A DNA stretch of 40,203 nt, from contig CAZLWE010000032.1 in the NCBI GenBank assembly GCA_964562985.1, forward strand, positions 1-40,203, given 5' to 3'. A program made the position numbers and the translations under genes. This DNA is from SHLQ01 sp964562985. GTDB taxonomy: Bacteria > Actinomycetota > Acidimicrobiia > Acidimicrobiales > SHLQ01. The notes beneath the pieces are model-generated. The model was not told the DNA's origin and ran no database searches. It worked only from the letters and a program-made list of their open reading frames with translations. Positions 7,762 to 16,889 of the stretch are shown piece after piece; position 1 is the first letter of the stretch, and each line of letters starts with the position of its first letter.

Positions 7762-8787
7762 TCAGATGGACCACTCTGCGACGGAAAACCCGCCCAAGCC
7801 GTCCATTTCGGTTAGCGCCTCGGCCTCTCGAATGCGACTCCGTGCTCTGAGCGCTTCGATCGAACCTGTCGCAGCTTTTGCCTCCCAGACCCTGCGTCCC
7901 TGCTCAACGAGAGTGTCGAGACCGTGACGACGAAGCCAGGAGGCTTGGACAGTCAAAGTATCGGCTCGCCGAACACGGGCCTGTAGCTGAAAAAGGTCGA
8001 CATCTACCGTGATGTCCTTGCTTCCAAGTTGACGGAGAGGGTCCCCGGCGTGGCCGTGTTCGGCATAGGTCCGAATGTGCACCTCGTCACTTTGGGCGCG
8101 TGCATAGTCGAAAACAATTACGCGACCCTCCTCCAACGTGTTCAGTGCGACGGTGAGCCAGTCGGCCGCAGCTGTCTGATCGACCGCTCGTTCAACACCG
8201 GGTGAATACCAACGAACGTCCGGCGGCTCTCCTGTCCTTCCCTGTGTGATCAAGCGATCTTGGGGGTTTGGGCCTGCCACAACATCCTCATAGGCAAGGT
8301 CGTCGCCGAATCGCTGCACCGGTGTAAACGCCAGATTGTCGAGCAGTTCGTTGGCGATTATGCAGCCGATCTGACCTGCGAATTCACCGTCGGCGACTTC
8401 CCCGACAGAAGTGATGCCTTCGGGGTGCAGTTCTCGCTGAGCGACCGACCGCTCGACGGCGACAAGATCGAGAGCATCCATACATGCGGGTGTCGCGGCG
8501 AGTATCGAGCGGAGCAAGGTGCCCGGTCCGGCTCCCCAATCAATGACGACGAATCGATCCGGCTCATCCAGCCGCCGCCACTCCGCGTCGAGCGCATTGG
8601 CGATCACCTGACCAAACAGCGGGCCGACCTCGGGGCTCGTAATGAAATCGCCCCGACGCCCCGCATGCCCGCCACTGGTATAGAAGCCGTACTCCGGGTG
8701 ATACAGCGCCAGCTCCACGACGTCGCCGTACGGCATTGGGCCGTCGCGTTCGATCTGCTCCCGGACGATGGTGTCGAGCGGGGTCAC
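7762..8787 (-). CDS. MidA/NDUFAF7-type SAM-dependent methyltransferase (COG1565)
   Basis: The 341-residue product has the signature of this family: an N-terminal helical part, HAGRRGDFITSPEVGPLFGQ (41-60), and the SAM-binding motif DWGAGPGTLL (83-92), then an ANELLDNLAF segment. In mammals the homologue NDUFAF7 dimethylates an arginine of NDUFS2 (the NuoD homologue) next to the quinone site and is needed for complex I assembly; the Dictyostelium homologue MidA is also required for complex I. Here the gene starts (GTG) 14 bases after the nuoN stop, in the same operon as nuoD. The corresponding arginine in that NuoD is present (Arg96). Methylation of NuoD is therefore a reasonable inference, though bacterial COG1565 proteins are mostly uncharacterised. 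Confidence 0.9.
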   Translation of the reverse strand: MTPLDTIVREQIERDGPMPYGDVVELALYHPEYGFYTSGGHAGRRGDFITSPEVGPLFGQVIANALDAEWRRLDEPDRFVVIDWGAGPGTLLRSILAATPACMDALDLVAVERSVAQRELHPEGITSVGEVADGEFAGQIGCIIANELLDNLAFTPVQRFGDDLAYEDVVAGPNPQDRLITQGRTGEPPDVRWYSPGVERAVDQTAAADWLTVALNTLEEGRVIVFDYARAQSDEVHIRTYAEHGHAGDPLRQLGSKDITVDVDLFQLQARVRRADTLTVQASWLRRHGLDTLVEQGRRVWEAKAATGSIEALRARSRIREAEALTEMDGLGGFSVAEWSI

Positions 8788-8801
8788 CAGATCGCTCAGA
8801 T

Positions 8802-10310
8802 TCAGCCTCCCGCCACAAGCGTGACGTCAGAGACCATGTTCACAATGCCGGGCAAGATACCGAACACGAGAGTGGCGAACGCCGTGAGGCCCAACGCTGC
8901 CTGGAGCGAGAACGGCACTCGAATCGGAACGAGGTCGCCGTCGGGAGCCTCTTCTGCCCACATCGTGCGCAGAACGTTCAAGTAGTAGTAGAGCGCAACG
9001 ACCGAGTTAACGGCGGCAATCGCGGCAAGGGTATAACCCAAGAAGGTGTCGGCGTTGACCAGTGCCCGGAAGACGACGAACTTCGCCCACCAGCCACCCA
9101 GTGGCGGAATGCCGGCCAAGGCCATCATGAAGATGGTCATCGCAACGGTAAGGCCGGGTGCGTAGTGGAACGCACCAGCGAACGAGGAAATCTCCGCGGA
9201 CTTGGTCTTACGAGCCAAGGCCAAGACGACGCCGAACACGCCGAGGTTCATCGCCGCGTAGATAATCAAATAGGTCACGACAGCTCGGAGAGCCTCGTCA
9301 GCGACACCTACGCTTCCGCCAGCAATGGCGAGTGGCGCAATGATGTAGCCCGCAGACGCCACGCCGGAGTACGCCATCAGGCGCACCATATTCGTTTGGC
9401 GTAGGGCGATGAGATTACCGATGGTCATCGACGCCGCGGCCAGGACCCACACGAGAGGTTCATAGACTTCGGGGCGACCCCAGAAGCCAACGAAGATCAA
9501 CTGGACGAGAGCAACAAAACCCGCCGCCTTCGAGGCGACAGCGAGGAACGCAGTGACCGGGGTGGGTGCACCCTCGTAGACATCGGGCGCCCAGGTGTGG
9601 AATGGGACCGCAGAGACCTTGAACGCAAAGCCTGCGATGACGAACACGATCGCCAAGCTGACCACGGATGTGGACTCGCCGGAGTTCACGACCTCGCCGA
9701 TCTCGGAGAGAATCGTCGATCCGGCAACGCCATAGAGCAGCGACATGCCGTAGAGGAAAATGGCCGACGCGAACACGCCCATCAGGTAGTACTTGAGGCC
9801 TGCCTCGTTCGATTTCAAATCGCGCTTGCGCCACGTCGCCATGAGATAGGCGGGAATCGAGAGCAGTTCGAGCGCAACGAAAATGGTGATCAAGTCGCGA
9901 GCAGACGCCATGATGACCATGCCAAGAATCGAGGAGATAAGCAGGCCGTAGTACTCGTTTTCCCAGTAGTCGCCTTCAGCGATGTAGTTCGTCGAGAGCA
10001 ATACGACGATGTAGCCGGTCAACAAGAAGAACGCCTTCATGACCAGGGCGAAGTTGTCTACGACGTATGCCCCGCCAAAGAGGAATCGATCGTTGCCATC
10101 GAGTGCCAACGTGACGATCGGGATCAACGGTGCGAGCAGTGCGATACCTGCGAGGGCCGACGTGTACTTGCGGCCCTTCTCGAGGAAGACGGCGTCCAAA
10201 GTGGTGAGCAACGCGCCGAATCCCAACAAGATGAGCTCGGGCGCGACTGCATGCCAGTCGATTGCTGGGCGGTCGAAGGGTACGACCTGAGCCAGGATGG
10301 CCGAAATCAT
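8802..10310 (-). CDS. nuoN: NADH-quinone oxidoreductase-like subunit N (cluster 1)
   Basis: This 502-residue, many-times-spanning protein is the antiporter-like subunit of the membrane arm nearest the core. It has the conserved charged positions of proton-pumping subunits: Glu in VALELLSIPAY, Lys in GFAFKVSAVPFHTWAPDVYEGAPTPVTAFLA, and a Lys in the following ASKAAGFVAL helix. It starts with ATG four bases after the nuoM stop and is followed by the midA-type gene. The sequence is clearly different from the nuoN at 30765-32252, so the two are not a recent duplication. Confidence 0.96.
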   Translation of the reverse strand: MISAILAQVVPFDRPAIDWHAVAPELILLGFGALLTTLDAVFLEKGRKYTSALAGIALLAPLIPIVTLALDGNDRFLFGGAYVVDNFALVMKAFFLLTGYIVVLLSTNYIAEGDYWENEYYGLLISSILGMVIMASARDLITIFVALELLSIPAYLMATWRKRDLKSNEAGLKYYLMGVFASAIFLYGMSLLYGVAGSTILSEIGEVVNSGESTSVVSLAIVFVIAGFAFKVSAVPFHTWAPDVYEGAPTPVTAFLAVASKAAGFVALVQLIFVGFWGRPEVYEPLVWVLAAASMTIGNLIALRQTNMVRLMAYSGVASAGYIIAPLAIAGGSVGVADEALRAVVTYLIIYAAMNLGVFGVVLALARKTKSAEISSFAGAFHYAPGLTVAMTIFMMALAGIPPLGGWWAKFVVFRALVNADTFLGYTLAAIAAVNSVVALYYYLNVLRTMWAEEAPDGDLVPIRVPFSLQAALGLTAFATLVFGILPGIVNMVSDVTLVAGG

Positions 10311-10314
10311 GCAG

Positions 10315-11955
10315 CTACTCCCCTTCTGCGGTTTCTACTACCGCAGCGCCGAGGTTCGCGAGGGCCACTTCGATACCTTCGTTCTCGCACAAGCCGACGT
10401 CGAAGTTCGCCTTGTCATCGGTTTCGACGGTTAAGCACTCACTGAGCTGCGCGTCGACCGCTGGGTCGGTGGTGTTGAAGATGAGTCCAGGGACGAGACC
10501 GAAGAGCAAGATGAGAACGAGCAGCGGACTCCATGCCAACCATTCCTCGCGGTTGGTGTCGTGGATGTGTGGGTCGTCGGCAAATTCGTCAGATGGGTTG
10601 CCCATCGCCGTGCGCTGCAGCAGCCACAGCAGGTAGCCAGCCGCCAGCACGGTACCGATCGCGGCGACAACCATGTAGCCGCGGAACACGCCGATCGGCA
10701 AGCCGTTTGCCGGGTTGTAGGCAGCGAGGATCGCCGGGAACTCACCCCAGAATCCGGCGAGGCCGGGGAGGCCAAGCGAGGCCATCGAGATGAAGCCGAG
10801 GATCCAACCCATCCGAGGGGCTTGTATGAGGAGACCACCGAGACGCTTGATCTCCAGGGTGTGATACCGCTCTTTGACCGAGCCGGCCACAAAGAACAAC
10901 ATGCCGGTGATGAGTCCGTGCGCAACCATGCCAAAGACGGCGGCGTTGAGGCCCCAGTCGGTGAGGGTGGCGATGCCGAGCATCACGTAGCCCATATGGG
11001 CCACCGACGAGAACGCAATGAGGCGCTTCATATCGGTCTGGGCGAGACAGCCAAGCGCGCCGTAGATGATTCCGATAACGGCCATGAGGCCGATCCATGG
11101 CGCCCATGCAACCGCAGCTTCGGGCAGGATCGGGATGGCGATGCGAACAAAGCCGTAGGTTCCGAGCTTCAAGAGGACCGCAGCCAAGATGACCGAACCC
11201 TGGGTCGGTGCTTGGGTGTGGGCGTCGGGAAGCCACGTGTGGAAGGGGAAGATCGGAACCTTGATACCAAAGCCCAGGTACATGCCTCCGAAGACCCACA
11301 GTTGGGCGGTGCGGCTCACGTCGTTCTCTCGAACCGCTTCGGCCAGGCCGACGATCGAGAAGGTTTCGCCGCCGGCGAGGAAGAACAACGCGAGGAAGCT
11401 CACAAGCATGAGCGCCGAGCCAAACAGCGTGTAGAGGAAGAACTTGAGCGAGGCGTACTTGCGATCCTCGCCACCCCACACGGCGATCATGAAGAACATC
11501 GGCAAGAGGACAACCTCGAAGAACACGAAGAACAGCACGAGATCTCGGGCGAGGAACGTGCCGATCATGCCGGAGTGCAGTACGAGAATAAGAATGAGGA
11601 ACGCCTTGGGATTATGTGGCTCGGGAAAGTGGTTCCATGAGTAGATGATCACCAATGGCGTGATCAGGAAAGTGAGCATCAACAACGGCAGCGAGATTCC
11701 GTCGACACCGATTGCGTACTGGGTAGAGATGACGTCGATCCAGTCGACGGTGACCTGCCATTGCAGCTCGTCTGCCCGGCCGTAGTCGAAGCTGAATAAC
11801 AAGACCACACCGATAGCTCCGACGACCAATGATGTCGCCAGCGCAATCATCTTGTGCAGGCCTTCCTCCGACTTGGGGAAGGCCATCATGATCATGGCCC
11901 CCACTAGCGGGAGGAAGATTGCGAGTGTGAGGCCCCAGTCCTCGAAGAATTCCAT
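10315..11955 (-). CDS. nuoM: NADH-quinone oxidoreductase-like subunit M (cluster 1)
   Basis: The 546-residue membrane subunit keeps the key residues of proton translocation: Glu147 in FFEVVLLPMFF, Lys232 in GIKVPIFPFHTWLPDAHT, and Lys263 in LLKLGTYGF, close in number to E144, K234 and K265 of the E. coli protein. The ATG at 11955 is chosen because it gives MEFFEDWGLTLAIFLPLVGA, the normal start. The region before it (37 bases after nuoL) contains AGGGA at a plausible distance. The C-terminus extends past the last helix by about 50 mostly acidic residues with two cysteines (SECLTVETDD and LCENEG); these could form a disulfide if the tail lies outside the membrane. Confidence 0.96.
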   Translation of the reverse strand: MEFFEDWGLTLAIFLPLVGAMIMMAFPKSEEGLHKMIALATSLVVGAIGVVLLFSFDYGRADELQWQVTVDWIDVISTQYAIGVDGISLPLLMLTFLITPLVIIYSWNHFPEPHNPKAFLILILVLHSGMIGTFLARDLVLFFVFFEVVLLPMFFMIAVWGGEDRKYASLKFFLYTLFGSALMLVSFLALFFLAGGETFSIVGLAEAVRENDVSRTAQLWVFGGMYLGFGIKVPIFPFHTWLPDAHTQAPTQGSVILAAVLLKLGTYGFVRIAIPILPEAAVAWAPWIGLMAVIGIIYGALGCLAQTDMKRLIAFSSVAHMGYVMLGIATLTDWGLNAAVFGMVAHGLITGMLFFVAGSVKERYHTLEIKRLGGLLIQAPRMGWILGFISMASLGLPGLAGFWGEFPAILAAYNPANGLPIGVFRGYMVVAAIGTVLAAGYLLWLLQRTAMGNPSDEFADDPHIHDTNREEWLAWSPLLVLILLFGLVPGLIFNTTDPAVDAQLSECLTVETDDKANFDVGLCENEGIEVALANLGAAVVETAEGE

Positions 11956-11992
11956 GGTGCGTAGTCCCTGATTTCCCTGATTGCGTAAACGA

Positions 11993-14323
11993 TTAGATAA
12001 GAACGATGAAGACGCCAGCGAGAATCGTGGCGCCTGCGAATAGCAACGCCGCATACTGCTGAACCTTGCCGGTTTGCAGTCTGCGGAGCTCCTGGCCGCT
12101 GTTTGATGAGAGCTTGCCGGAACCGTTGACGGTTCCTTCGATCAACCCTTGATCGATGTATTTGTAAATGGCCTGGCCGGTCTTGACCGAGGTTCGACCA
12201 GCGGTGTTGACGACCTCGTCAAGGCCCCGCTGGTTGAACCAGTAGGCGGCCTTGGAGATCGGCCCCTTGACACCGGCGACGATGATGTCTTCATAAAGGT
12301 GATCGAGGTAGTACTTGTGCACGAGCAACTGGTGCCCAGCCTTGGCCAACCCAAACCGTTCGGTAAGCCCGTTCGGTAGAGCTGTGAGCTTTTCGCCGGT
12401 CTCCTTTGCCAGGTTGTCGACCCGGACGAAGTAATACCGATACGCCAGCACAGGTCCGATCAAACCGATGAGGCTCGCGACGATGGCGAGAGTCCAGCTC
12501 GGAACCGAGTGTCCAATCGATGGGAAATATGCGGCCGATGGCTCGTAGAAGTGCAAGATGCGCTCCTGCCACACGACCGGGTCCTTCGCGCTTCCCACCA
12601 GGAAGCCCGGAGGCAGGTTCAAGAGGCCACCGCCGATGGCAACCACGGACAAGATGCGGAGTGGCCACAGGATTCGGGGGCCCGACTCGTGCGGTTCGCC
12701 ATGACCGCGGAACTCGCCGTAGAAGGTCAGGTAGATGGCTCGGGTCATGTAACCACCGGTGAGGGCGGCGCCAATGAGGCCCATGATCAAGAAGAAGTGG
12801 TAACTGCCGTTCGATTCGCCCGTACCGACGCCAAACCCACCGGTACCAACCAAGATCTCATCCTTCGACCAGAAGCCCGCCGTCGGGAAGACACCCATGA
12901 GCGCAATCGAGCAGATGATGAATGTCTTGTGGGTCGTCGGCATCCACTTGCGTAGACCGCCCATATCCTTCTTCATGTCGAAGCTGTGCACGCCGTGCGC
13001 CACCGAGCCAGCGCCCAGGAAGAGGCCTGCCTTGAAGAATGCGTGGGTGAACAGGTGGAAGATCGCTGCGGTCCATGCACCGACGCCGAGTGCCAGCACC
13101 ATATATCCGAGCTGGGACACCGTCGAGTACGCGAGGACCTTCTTGATGTCGTTCTGCACAAAGGCCACGAGTCCGGCGAAGACGATCGTGATCGAGCCGA
13201 GTAGTGCGAGACCGTTGATCGACGAATCGGCGATGCCGTATCCGAAGAAGAAGACCGGGTAGATGCGGGCGATGAGGAACACACCCGCGACCACCAGCGT
13301 CGCGGCGTGGATGAGCGCCGATACGGGAGTCGGTCCGGCCATTGCGTCAGGGAGCCACGTATGCAGCACGAACTGGCCGGATTTGCTCATGACCGCGGCG
13401 GTCAGCGAGATCGCCGCCCAGGTGAGCGCGGTCTGGCTGATCTCGCCGTTGATCGCCATCTCGTTGATGGTGATGATGTCGAAGGTTCCGCCCGCGGAGA
13501 AATACAAGATGATGATGCCGATGAGCAGACCCACGTCTCCTACACGGTTGGTCAGGAAGGCCTTTAACGCCGCGTCGGAGTTGGGTTGATCTTCCCACCA
13601 GTGTCCGATCAGCGAGAACGAACACAATCCCACGAGCTCCCACGCCACGAGTGCCTGCAACAGGTTGGGCGAGATCACATAGGCGAGCATCGACGCCGTG
13701 AACAGCGACAAGAACGCGAAGTAGTGGGTGTAGCGCCGGTCGCCCGCGACGTAGTCGGTCGAATAGATGTGCACCAACAATGACACGGCGGTGACGACGA
13801 ACAGCATGATCACCGACGGGCCATCGGCCAGGGTGCCAGTCCCAATGGGTATGCCGCCGTTTTCGAACCAATCGATCACGCGCAGCACGCCGACAGAACC
13901 GAACACCTCGATTTCACCAGGAGCGGCCTCGACGACAAGCTGCACAGTCTCTTCGACACCGTCGATGGTGACCGTCGTAGTGAGCGCGTCGTCCGCTGCG
14001 GCTCCGAGTTCCAGCGTGTCGCCCGGGAGGCCTGCGGTATCGAGATCGATCTGCCCGGCGCGCGCCGAGAACAGTTCACCCTCGAAATTGTCGCGATGGT
14101 CCCACCACGAGATGTTGGTGAGCATGGCCAAAAGGAGCGCTGCGCTAACGGCGAGAATGCCGATTTCTGCCCCGCCGAACTTCAGGCGCTTGCCGAAGAA
14201 CAAAATCAAAAAGAAGCTGAGTGCCGGAAGCGCGGGGATGAGCCAAACGTTGTTTAGAAACAAGCCCCCATCTCTCGTGAATGACCCGAGAGGTACAGCG
14301 TCTACGGCAAAGAGAAGATCCAT
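11993..14323 (-). CDS. nuoL: NADH-quinone oxidoreductase-like subunit L (cluster 1), with extra domain
   Basis: The 776-residue distal antiporter-like subunit is much longer than the usual 610-650. Conserved functional residues are present: Glu229 in VAWELVGLCSFSLIG, Lys314 in MSKSGQFVLHTWLPDAMAGPT, and FHLFTHAFFKAGLFLGAGSV. The extra length includes about 80 residues between the second and third hydrophobic segments (about 72-150). This insert is acidic and rich in Thr, Val, Gly and Glu, and looks like a small beta-type domain on the outer face. The C-terminal part carries the long lateral-helix region and a final membrane anchor. It starts with ATG six bases after nuoK. Confidence 0.95.
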   Translation of the reverse strand: MDLLFAVDAVPLGSFTRDGGLFLNNVWLIPALPALSFFLILFFGKRLKFGGAEIGILAVSAALLLAMLTNISWWDHRDNFEGELFSARAGQIDLDTAGLPGDTLELGAAADDALTTTVTIDGVEETVQLVVEAAPGEIEVFGSVGVLRVIDWFENGGIPIGTGTLADGPSVIMLFVVTAVSLLVHIYSTDYVAGDRRYTHYFAFLSLFTASMLAYVISPNLLQALVAWELVGLCSFSLIGHWWEDQPNSDAALKAFLTNRVGDVGLLIGIIILYFSAGGTFDIITINEMAINGEISQTALTWAAISLTAAVMSKSGQFVLHTWLPDAMAGPTPVSALIHAATLVVAGVFLIARIYPVFFFGYGIADSSINGLALLGSITIVFAGLVAFVQNDIKKVLAYSTVSQLGYMVLALGVGAWTAAIFHLFTHAFFKAGLFLGAGSVAHGVHSFDMKKDMGGLRKWMPTTHKTFIICSIALMGVFPTAGFWSKDEILVGTGGFGVGTGESNGSYHFFLIMGLIGAALTGGYMTRAIYLTFYGEFRGHGEPHESGPRILWPLRILSVVAIGGGLLNLPPGFLVGSAKDPVVWQERILHFYEPSAAYFPSIGHSVPSWTLAIVASLIGLIGPVLAYRYYFVRVDNLAKETGEKLTALPNGLTERFGLAKAGHQLLVHKYYLDHLYEDIIVAGVKGPISKAAYWFNQRGLDEVVNTAGRTSVKTGQAIYKYIDQGLIEGTVNGSGKLSSNSGQELRRLQTGKVQQYAALLFAGATILAGVFIVLI

Positions 14324-14329
14324 TTTCTG

Positions 14330-14629
14330 CTAACCCCTCAACAGATCGACTTCGGAGAAGTCGATGCTTCGTCGGTTGCGGTACATGAGCAGCACCATGG
14401 CGAGGCCAACGCCAACCTCGGCGGCGGCGACGGCGATTACGAATACGGCGAACACGTCGCCCTGAATGTTGTCTTGGAACGCACCGAAGGCGACCAGGTT
14501 GATGTTGACCGCGTTGAGGATCAACTCCACCGACATCAGCACCATCACACCGTTACGTCGGGTGAGTACGCCGTACACGCCCATGCAGAAGAGCGCTGCG
14601 GCGAGTAGGAGGAACTGGTTGAGCATCAT
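14330..14629 (-). CDS. nuoK: NADH-quinone oxidoreductase-like subunit K (cluster 1)
   Basis: The 99-residue protein has three membrane segments. The two buried glutamates needed for proton transfer are present at residues 35 (LMSVELILNAVNI) and 71 (AAAEVGVGLAMV), matching E36 and E72 of E. coli. The start is one of two consecutive ATG codons at 14629 and 14626. It lies 9 bases after nuoJ and 6 before nuoL. Confidence 0.96.
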   Translation of the reverse strand: MMLNQFLLLAAALFCMGVYGVLTRRNGVMVLMSVELILNAVNINLVAFGAFQDNIQGDVFAVFVIAVAAAEVGVGLAMVLLMYRNRRSIDFSEVDLLRG

Positions 14630-14638
14630 GGGCGCTAC

Positions 14639-15340
14639 CTACTCTTTCCGAGCCACGACTACGGCGCCGATCAGCGCTGCGAGCAACAAGACCGATACGG
14701 CTTCGAACGGAACGATGTATTGGCTAAAGACCGCATCAGCGATTTGCTTATTGTTGCCGAAGACTTCAGCGCCAGGGACACGGCGCTGAACCTGCGGGTC
14801 GAGGTTCGAGAACTGTGCCTCGGTGATCGTGATCGTGCCTTCGAGGTTCACCAGGCCGAGCGCTTCGATGACCGGCGTTGGCAGGTCGGCGACCGCGACC
14901 TCGGTGGGGACGTACTCGACCGGCTCGGGATCGCCAAAGGCGATCTCTTCGTTGCCGAAGGTGTCGACGAGTGCAAAGGACATGACGACCATGAGAAGCA
15001 CGCCCACGAGGGCGCCCATGGAGCGGCGTTCTTTCTGCACGGAGTCGTCGTCGCCGAGTTGGGCCTTGGTGAGCATGATGCCGAACAAGAACAACACGAT
15101 GATGGCGCCGATGTAGACCAGGATCTGCGTGGCACCCACGAAGTCGGAGCCGAGCAGAATGAACAGCCCAGCTGCTCCAGCGAGCACGATCACCAAGTAC
15201 AGCGCGGCGTGCACCACGTTGCCGGTGGTGACGACCTTGAACGCCGAAAACAACATGATCGCGGCAATGATCGCCCACGCAATGTTTTGCGCGACGTTGA
15301 ACTCGACTCCGGTCGAGGCCTGTGCGAACAGTTCGATCAC
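14639..15340 (-). CDS. nuoJ: NADH-quinone oxidoreductase-like subunit J (cluster 1)
   Basis: The 233-residue membrane subunit contains the family core VHAALYLVIVLAGAAGLFILLGS and the flexible third-helix motif QILVYIGAIIVLFLFGIML, part of the coupling route between quinone site and pumps. A soluble loop of about 70 residues precedes the last helix. The GTG start at 15340 overlaps the nuoI stop by GTGA, which fixes the start more convincingly than any upstream codon. Confidence 0.95.
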   Translation of the reverse strand: MIELFAQASTGVEFNVAQNIAWAIIAAIMLFSAFKVVTTGNVVHAALYLVIVLAGAAGLFILLGSDFVGATQILVYIGAIIVLFLFGIMLTKAQLGDDDSVQKERRSMGALVGVLLMVVMSFALVDTFGNEEIAFGDPEPVEYVPTEVAVADLPTPVIEALGLVNLEGTITITEAQFSNLDPQVQRRVPGAEVFGNNKQIADAVFSQYIVPFEAVSVLLLAALIGAVVVARKE

Positions 15341-15870
15341 CGAGGCACCTTCCGTACCTTGGCTTCCGATCCTGCCTCGTAAGACTCGAAGTCCGGAACG
15401 GTCTCCATCCACTCGGCCAACCGGCTCTTGTCGTGGAGGAGGTCGGCGATCCGGGGCTCAGAGAATTCGTACTCCGGGCTCCAAAAGAGGGCGTCGAATG
15501 GGCAGACCTCAACGCAGATGCCGCAGTACATGCACAGTGCGAAGTCGATGTCGAAGCGGTCGAGCTTGTTCTTCTGACGTGGCTTGCCACCAGCGCGACG
15601 CGGTGGGGCCTTCTCTTTGTGGCCCTCGATATAGATGCACCAGTCCGGGCACTCACGAGCGCACAACATGCACGCGGTGCAGTTGTCCTCTTGGAGTGCG
15701 ATGACGCCACGCGCGCGTGGCGTGGGTGTCTCTTTCTCGTGCGGGTACTGGACCGTTACCGCACCCTTGGTAGGGCTTGGCGGCTTGAGCGGACCATCGG
15801 GGAAGATCGTCTCATATGCGGCTTTGGCGGTAACACCAAGGCCCTTGATCATGCCTGGGACGAGACCCAT
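15337..15870 (-). CDS. nuoI: NADH-quinone oxidoreductase-like subunit I (cluster 1), 2x[4Fe-4S]
   Basis: The 177-residue peripheral-arm protein carries two complete 4Fe-4S motifs: C64-C67-C70 with C74 (CTACMLCARECP), and C113-C116-C119 with C123 (CMYCGICVEVCP). These correspond to clusters N6a and N6b, which pass electrons to N2 in NuoB. The linker between the motifs includes a basic stretch (PPRRAGGKPRQKNK) longer than usual. With no NuoE, F or G in the operon, NuoI would be the entry point exposed to an outside electron donor. The ATG at 15870 shares one base with the nuoH stop (TAATG). Confidence 0.96.
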   Translation of the reverse strand: MGLVPGMIKGLGVTAKAAYETIFPDGPLKPPSPTKGAVTVQYPHEKETPTPRARGVIALQEDNCTACMLCARECPDWCIYIEGHKEKAPPRRAGGKPRQKNKLDRFDIDFALCMYCGICVEVCPFDALFWSPEYEFSEPRIADLLHDKSRLAEWMETVPDFESYEAGSEAKVRKVPR

Positions 15871-16889
15871 TAGAACACCACCTTCAAGATGCCGGTCACC
15901 ACGATGTTGAGCAGTGCCAGCGGAATGAGCGCTTTCCACGCCAGCTTCTGGAGCTGATCCTCACGGAAGCGTGGGTAGGTGATCCGGAACCAGAACACCA
16001 AGAAGGTCACACCGATCACCTTCGCGAACATCACTATCGGACCGAGGACGTTGAACAAGTTGGAGTCGGGGTCGATGCCCGGCACCCACCAACCGCCCAG
16101 GAAGAGCGTCGAAGCGATCATCGCGAAGATGCCGGCGGTTGCGAACTCACCGATGAAGAACAACAGGAAACGCATTCCCGAGTACTCGGTGAGGTAACCG
16201 GTCACCAGCTCGGACTCCGCAACGGGCATATCGAACGGCGGCTGGGTGAGTTCGGCTTGCATCGCGATCATGAAGATGGCGAAGCCGAGGAACTGGGTGA
16301 GGATAAAGGGATTGCCGATACCGCCCCATCCAAAGATCTCCCCTTGCGCTTGAGCGAACACGATGTCTTGCAGGTTCAGCGTTCCGGCTTGGATAACGAC
16401 GCCCATAACCGCCAGCACGAGTGGAAGTTCGTAGGCGATGAGCTGACCCGCAGCTCGGAGGCCACCGATCATCGAGTATTTCGATGCGGAAGCCCAACCG
16501 GCCATAAGAATGCCGATCACCGAGATCGATGAGACAGCGAGAGCGAAGAAGATCCCGGTGTCGAGATTGACGAACCACGCGTCAGGCCCGAAGGGCACAA
16601 CAACGACGAGCAAGAACGAGCTGACGAGCACCACGAACGGTGCAGCAGCGAAGACGAAACGATCGGCCTTGTGCGGGAAGATGTCTTCTTTTTGGAGGAA
16701 CTTGCCTACCTCGGCGAGCAATTGCATGCTGCCGTGCGGACCAGCTTCCATCGGGCCGAGGCGGCTCTGCATGAAGCTCATCATTTTGAACAGGTAAAGG
16801 TAGACGAGCGGACCGGCAGGCAACAGCACGGCGGCAAGGCCACCGGCGGAGCGGAAGGTGGTCTCAATCCAAAAGGCGAGTGCGATCAT
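15870..16889 (-). CDS. nuoH: NADH-quinone oxidoreductase-like subunit H (cluster 1), divergent
   Basis: The 339-residue membrane subunit forms the quinone cavity with NuoB and NuoD. Much is conserved (KEDIFP, AGWASASKYSMIGGLRAAGQ, ESELVTGYLTEYSGMRF). Several near-invariant residues are not: the first-helix Glu-Arg-Arg/Lys is Leu33-Phe34-Lys35, the Asn of RxGPN is Met47, the Arg before PPFD is Gln216, and the first Glu of the PEAE loop is Val223. All are canonical in the other NuoH of this window except the loop position of Val223, which is also Val there. The ATG at 16889 overlaps the nuoD stop as ATGA and gives a normal N-terminus; upstream starts would read into nuoD. Confidence 0.95.
   Translation of the reverse strand: MIALAFWIETTFRSAGGLAAVLLPAGPLVYLYLFKMMSFMQSRLGPMEAGPHGSMQLLAEVGKFLQKEDIFPHKADRFVFAAAPFVVLVSSFLLVVVVPFGPDAWFVNLDTGIFFALAVSSISVIGILMAGWASASKYSMIGGLRAAGQLIAYELPLVLAVMGVVIQAGTLNLQDIVFAQAQGEIFGWGGIGNPFILTQFLGFAIFMIAMQAELTQPPFDMPVAESELVTGYLTEYSGMRFLLFFIGEFATAGIFAMIASTLFLGGWWVPGIDPDSNLFNVLGPIVMFAKVIGVTFLVFWFRITYPRFREDQLQKLAWKALIPLALLNIVVTGILKVVF

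Noticed and set aside
10561..11640. Long plus-strand open frame (359 codons) opposite nuoM
   Set aside because: It is the antisense shadow of a well-conserved nuoM. Its product is a low-complexity mix of Glu, His, Arg and Gly without any family features.
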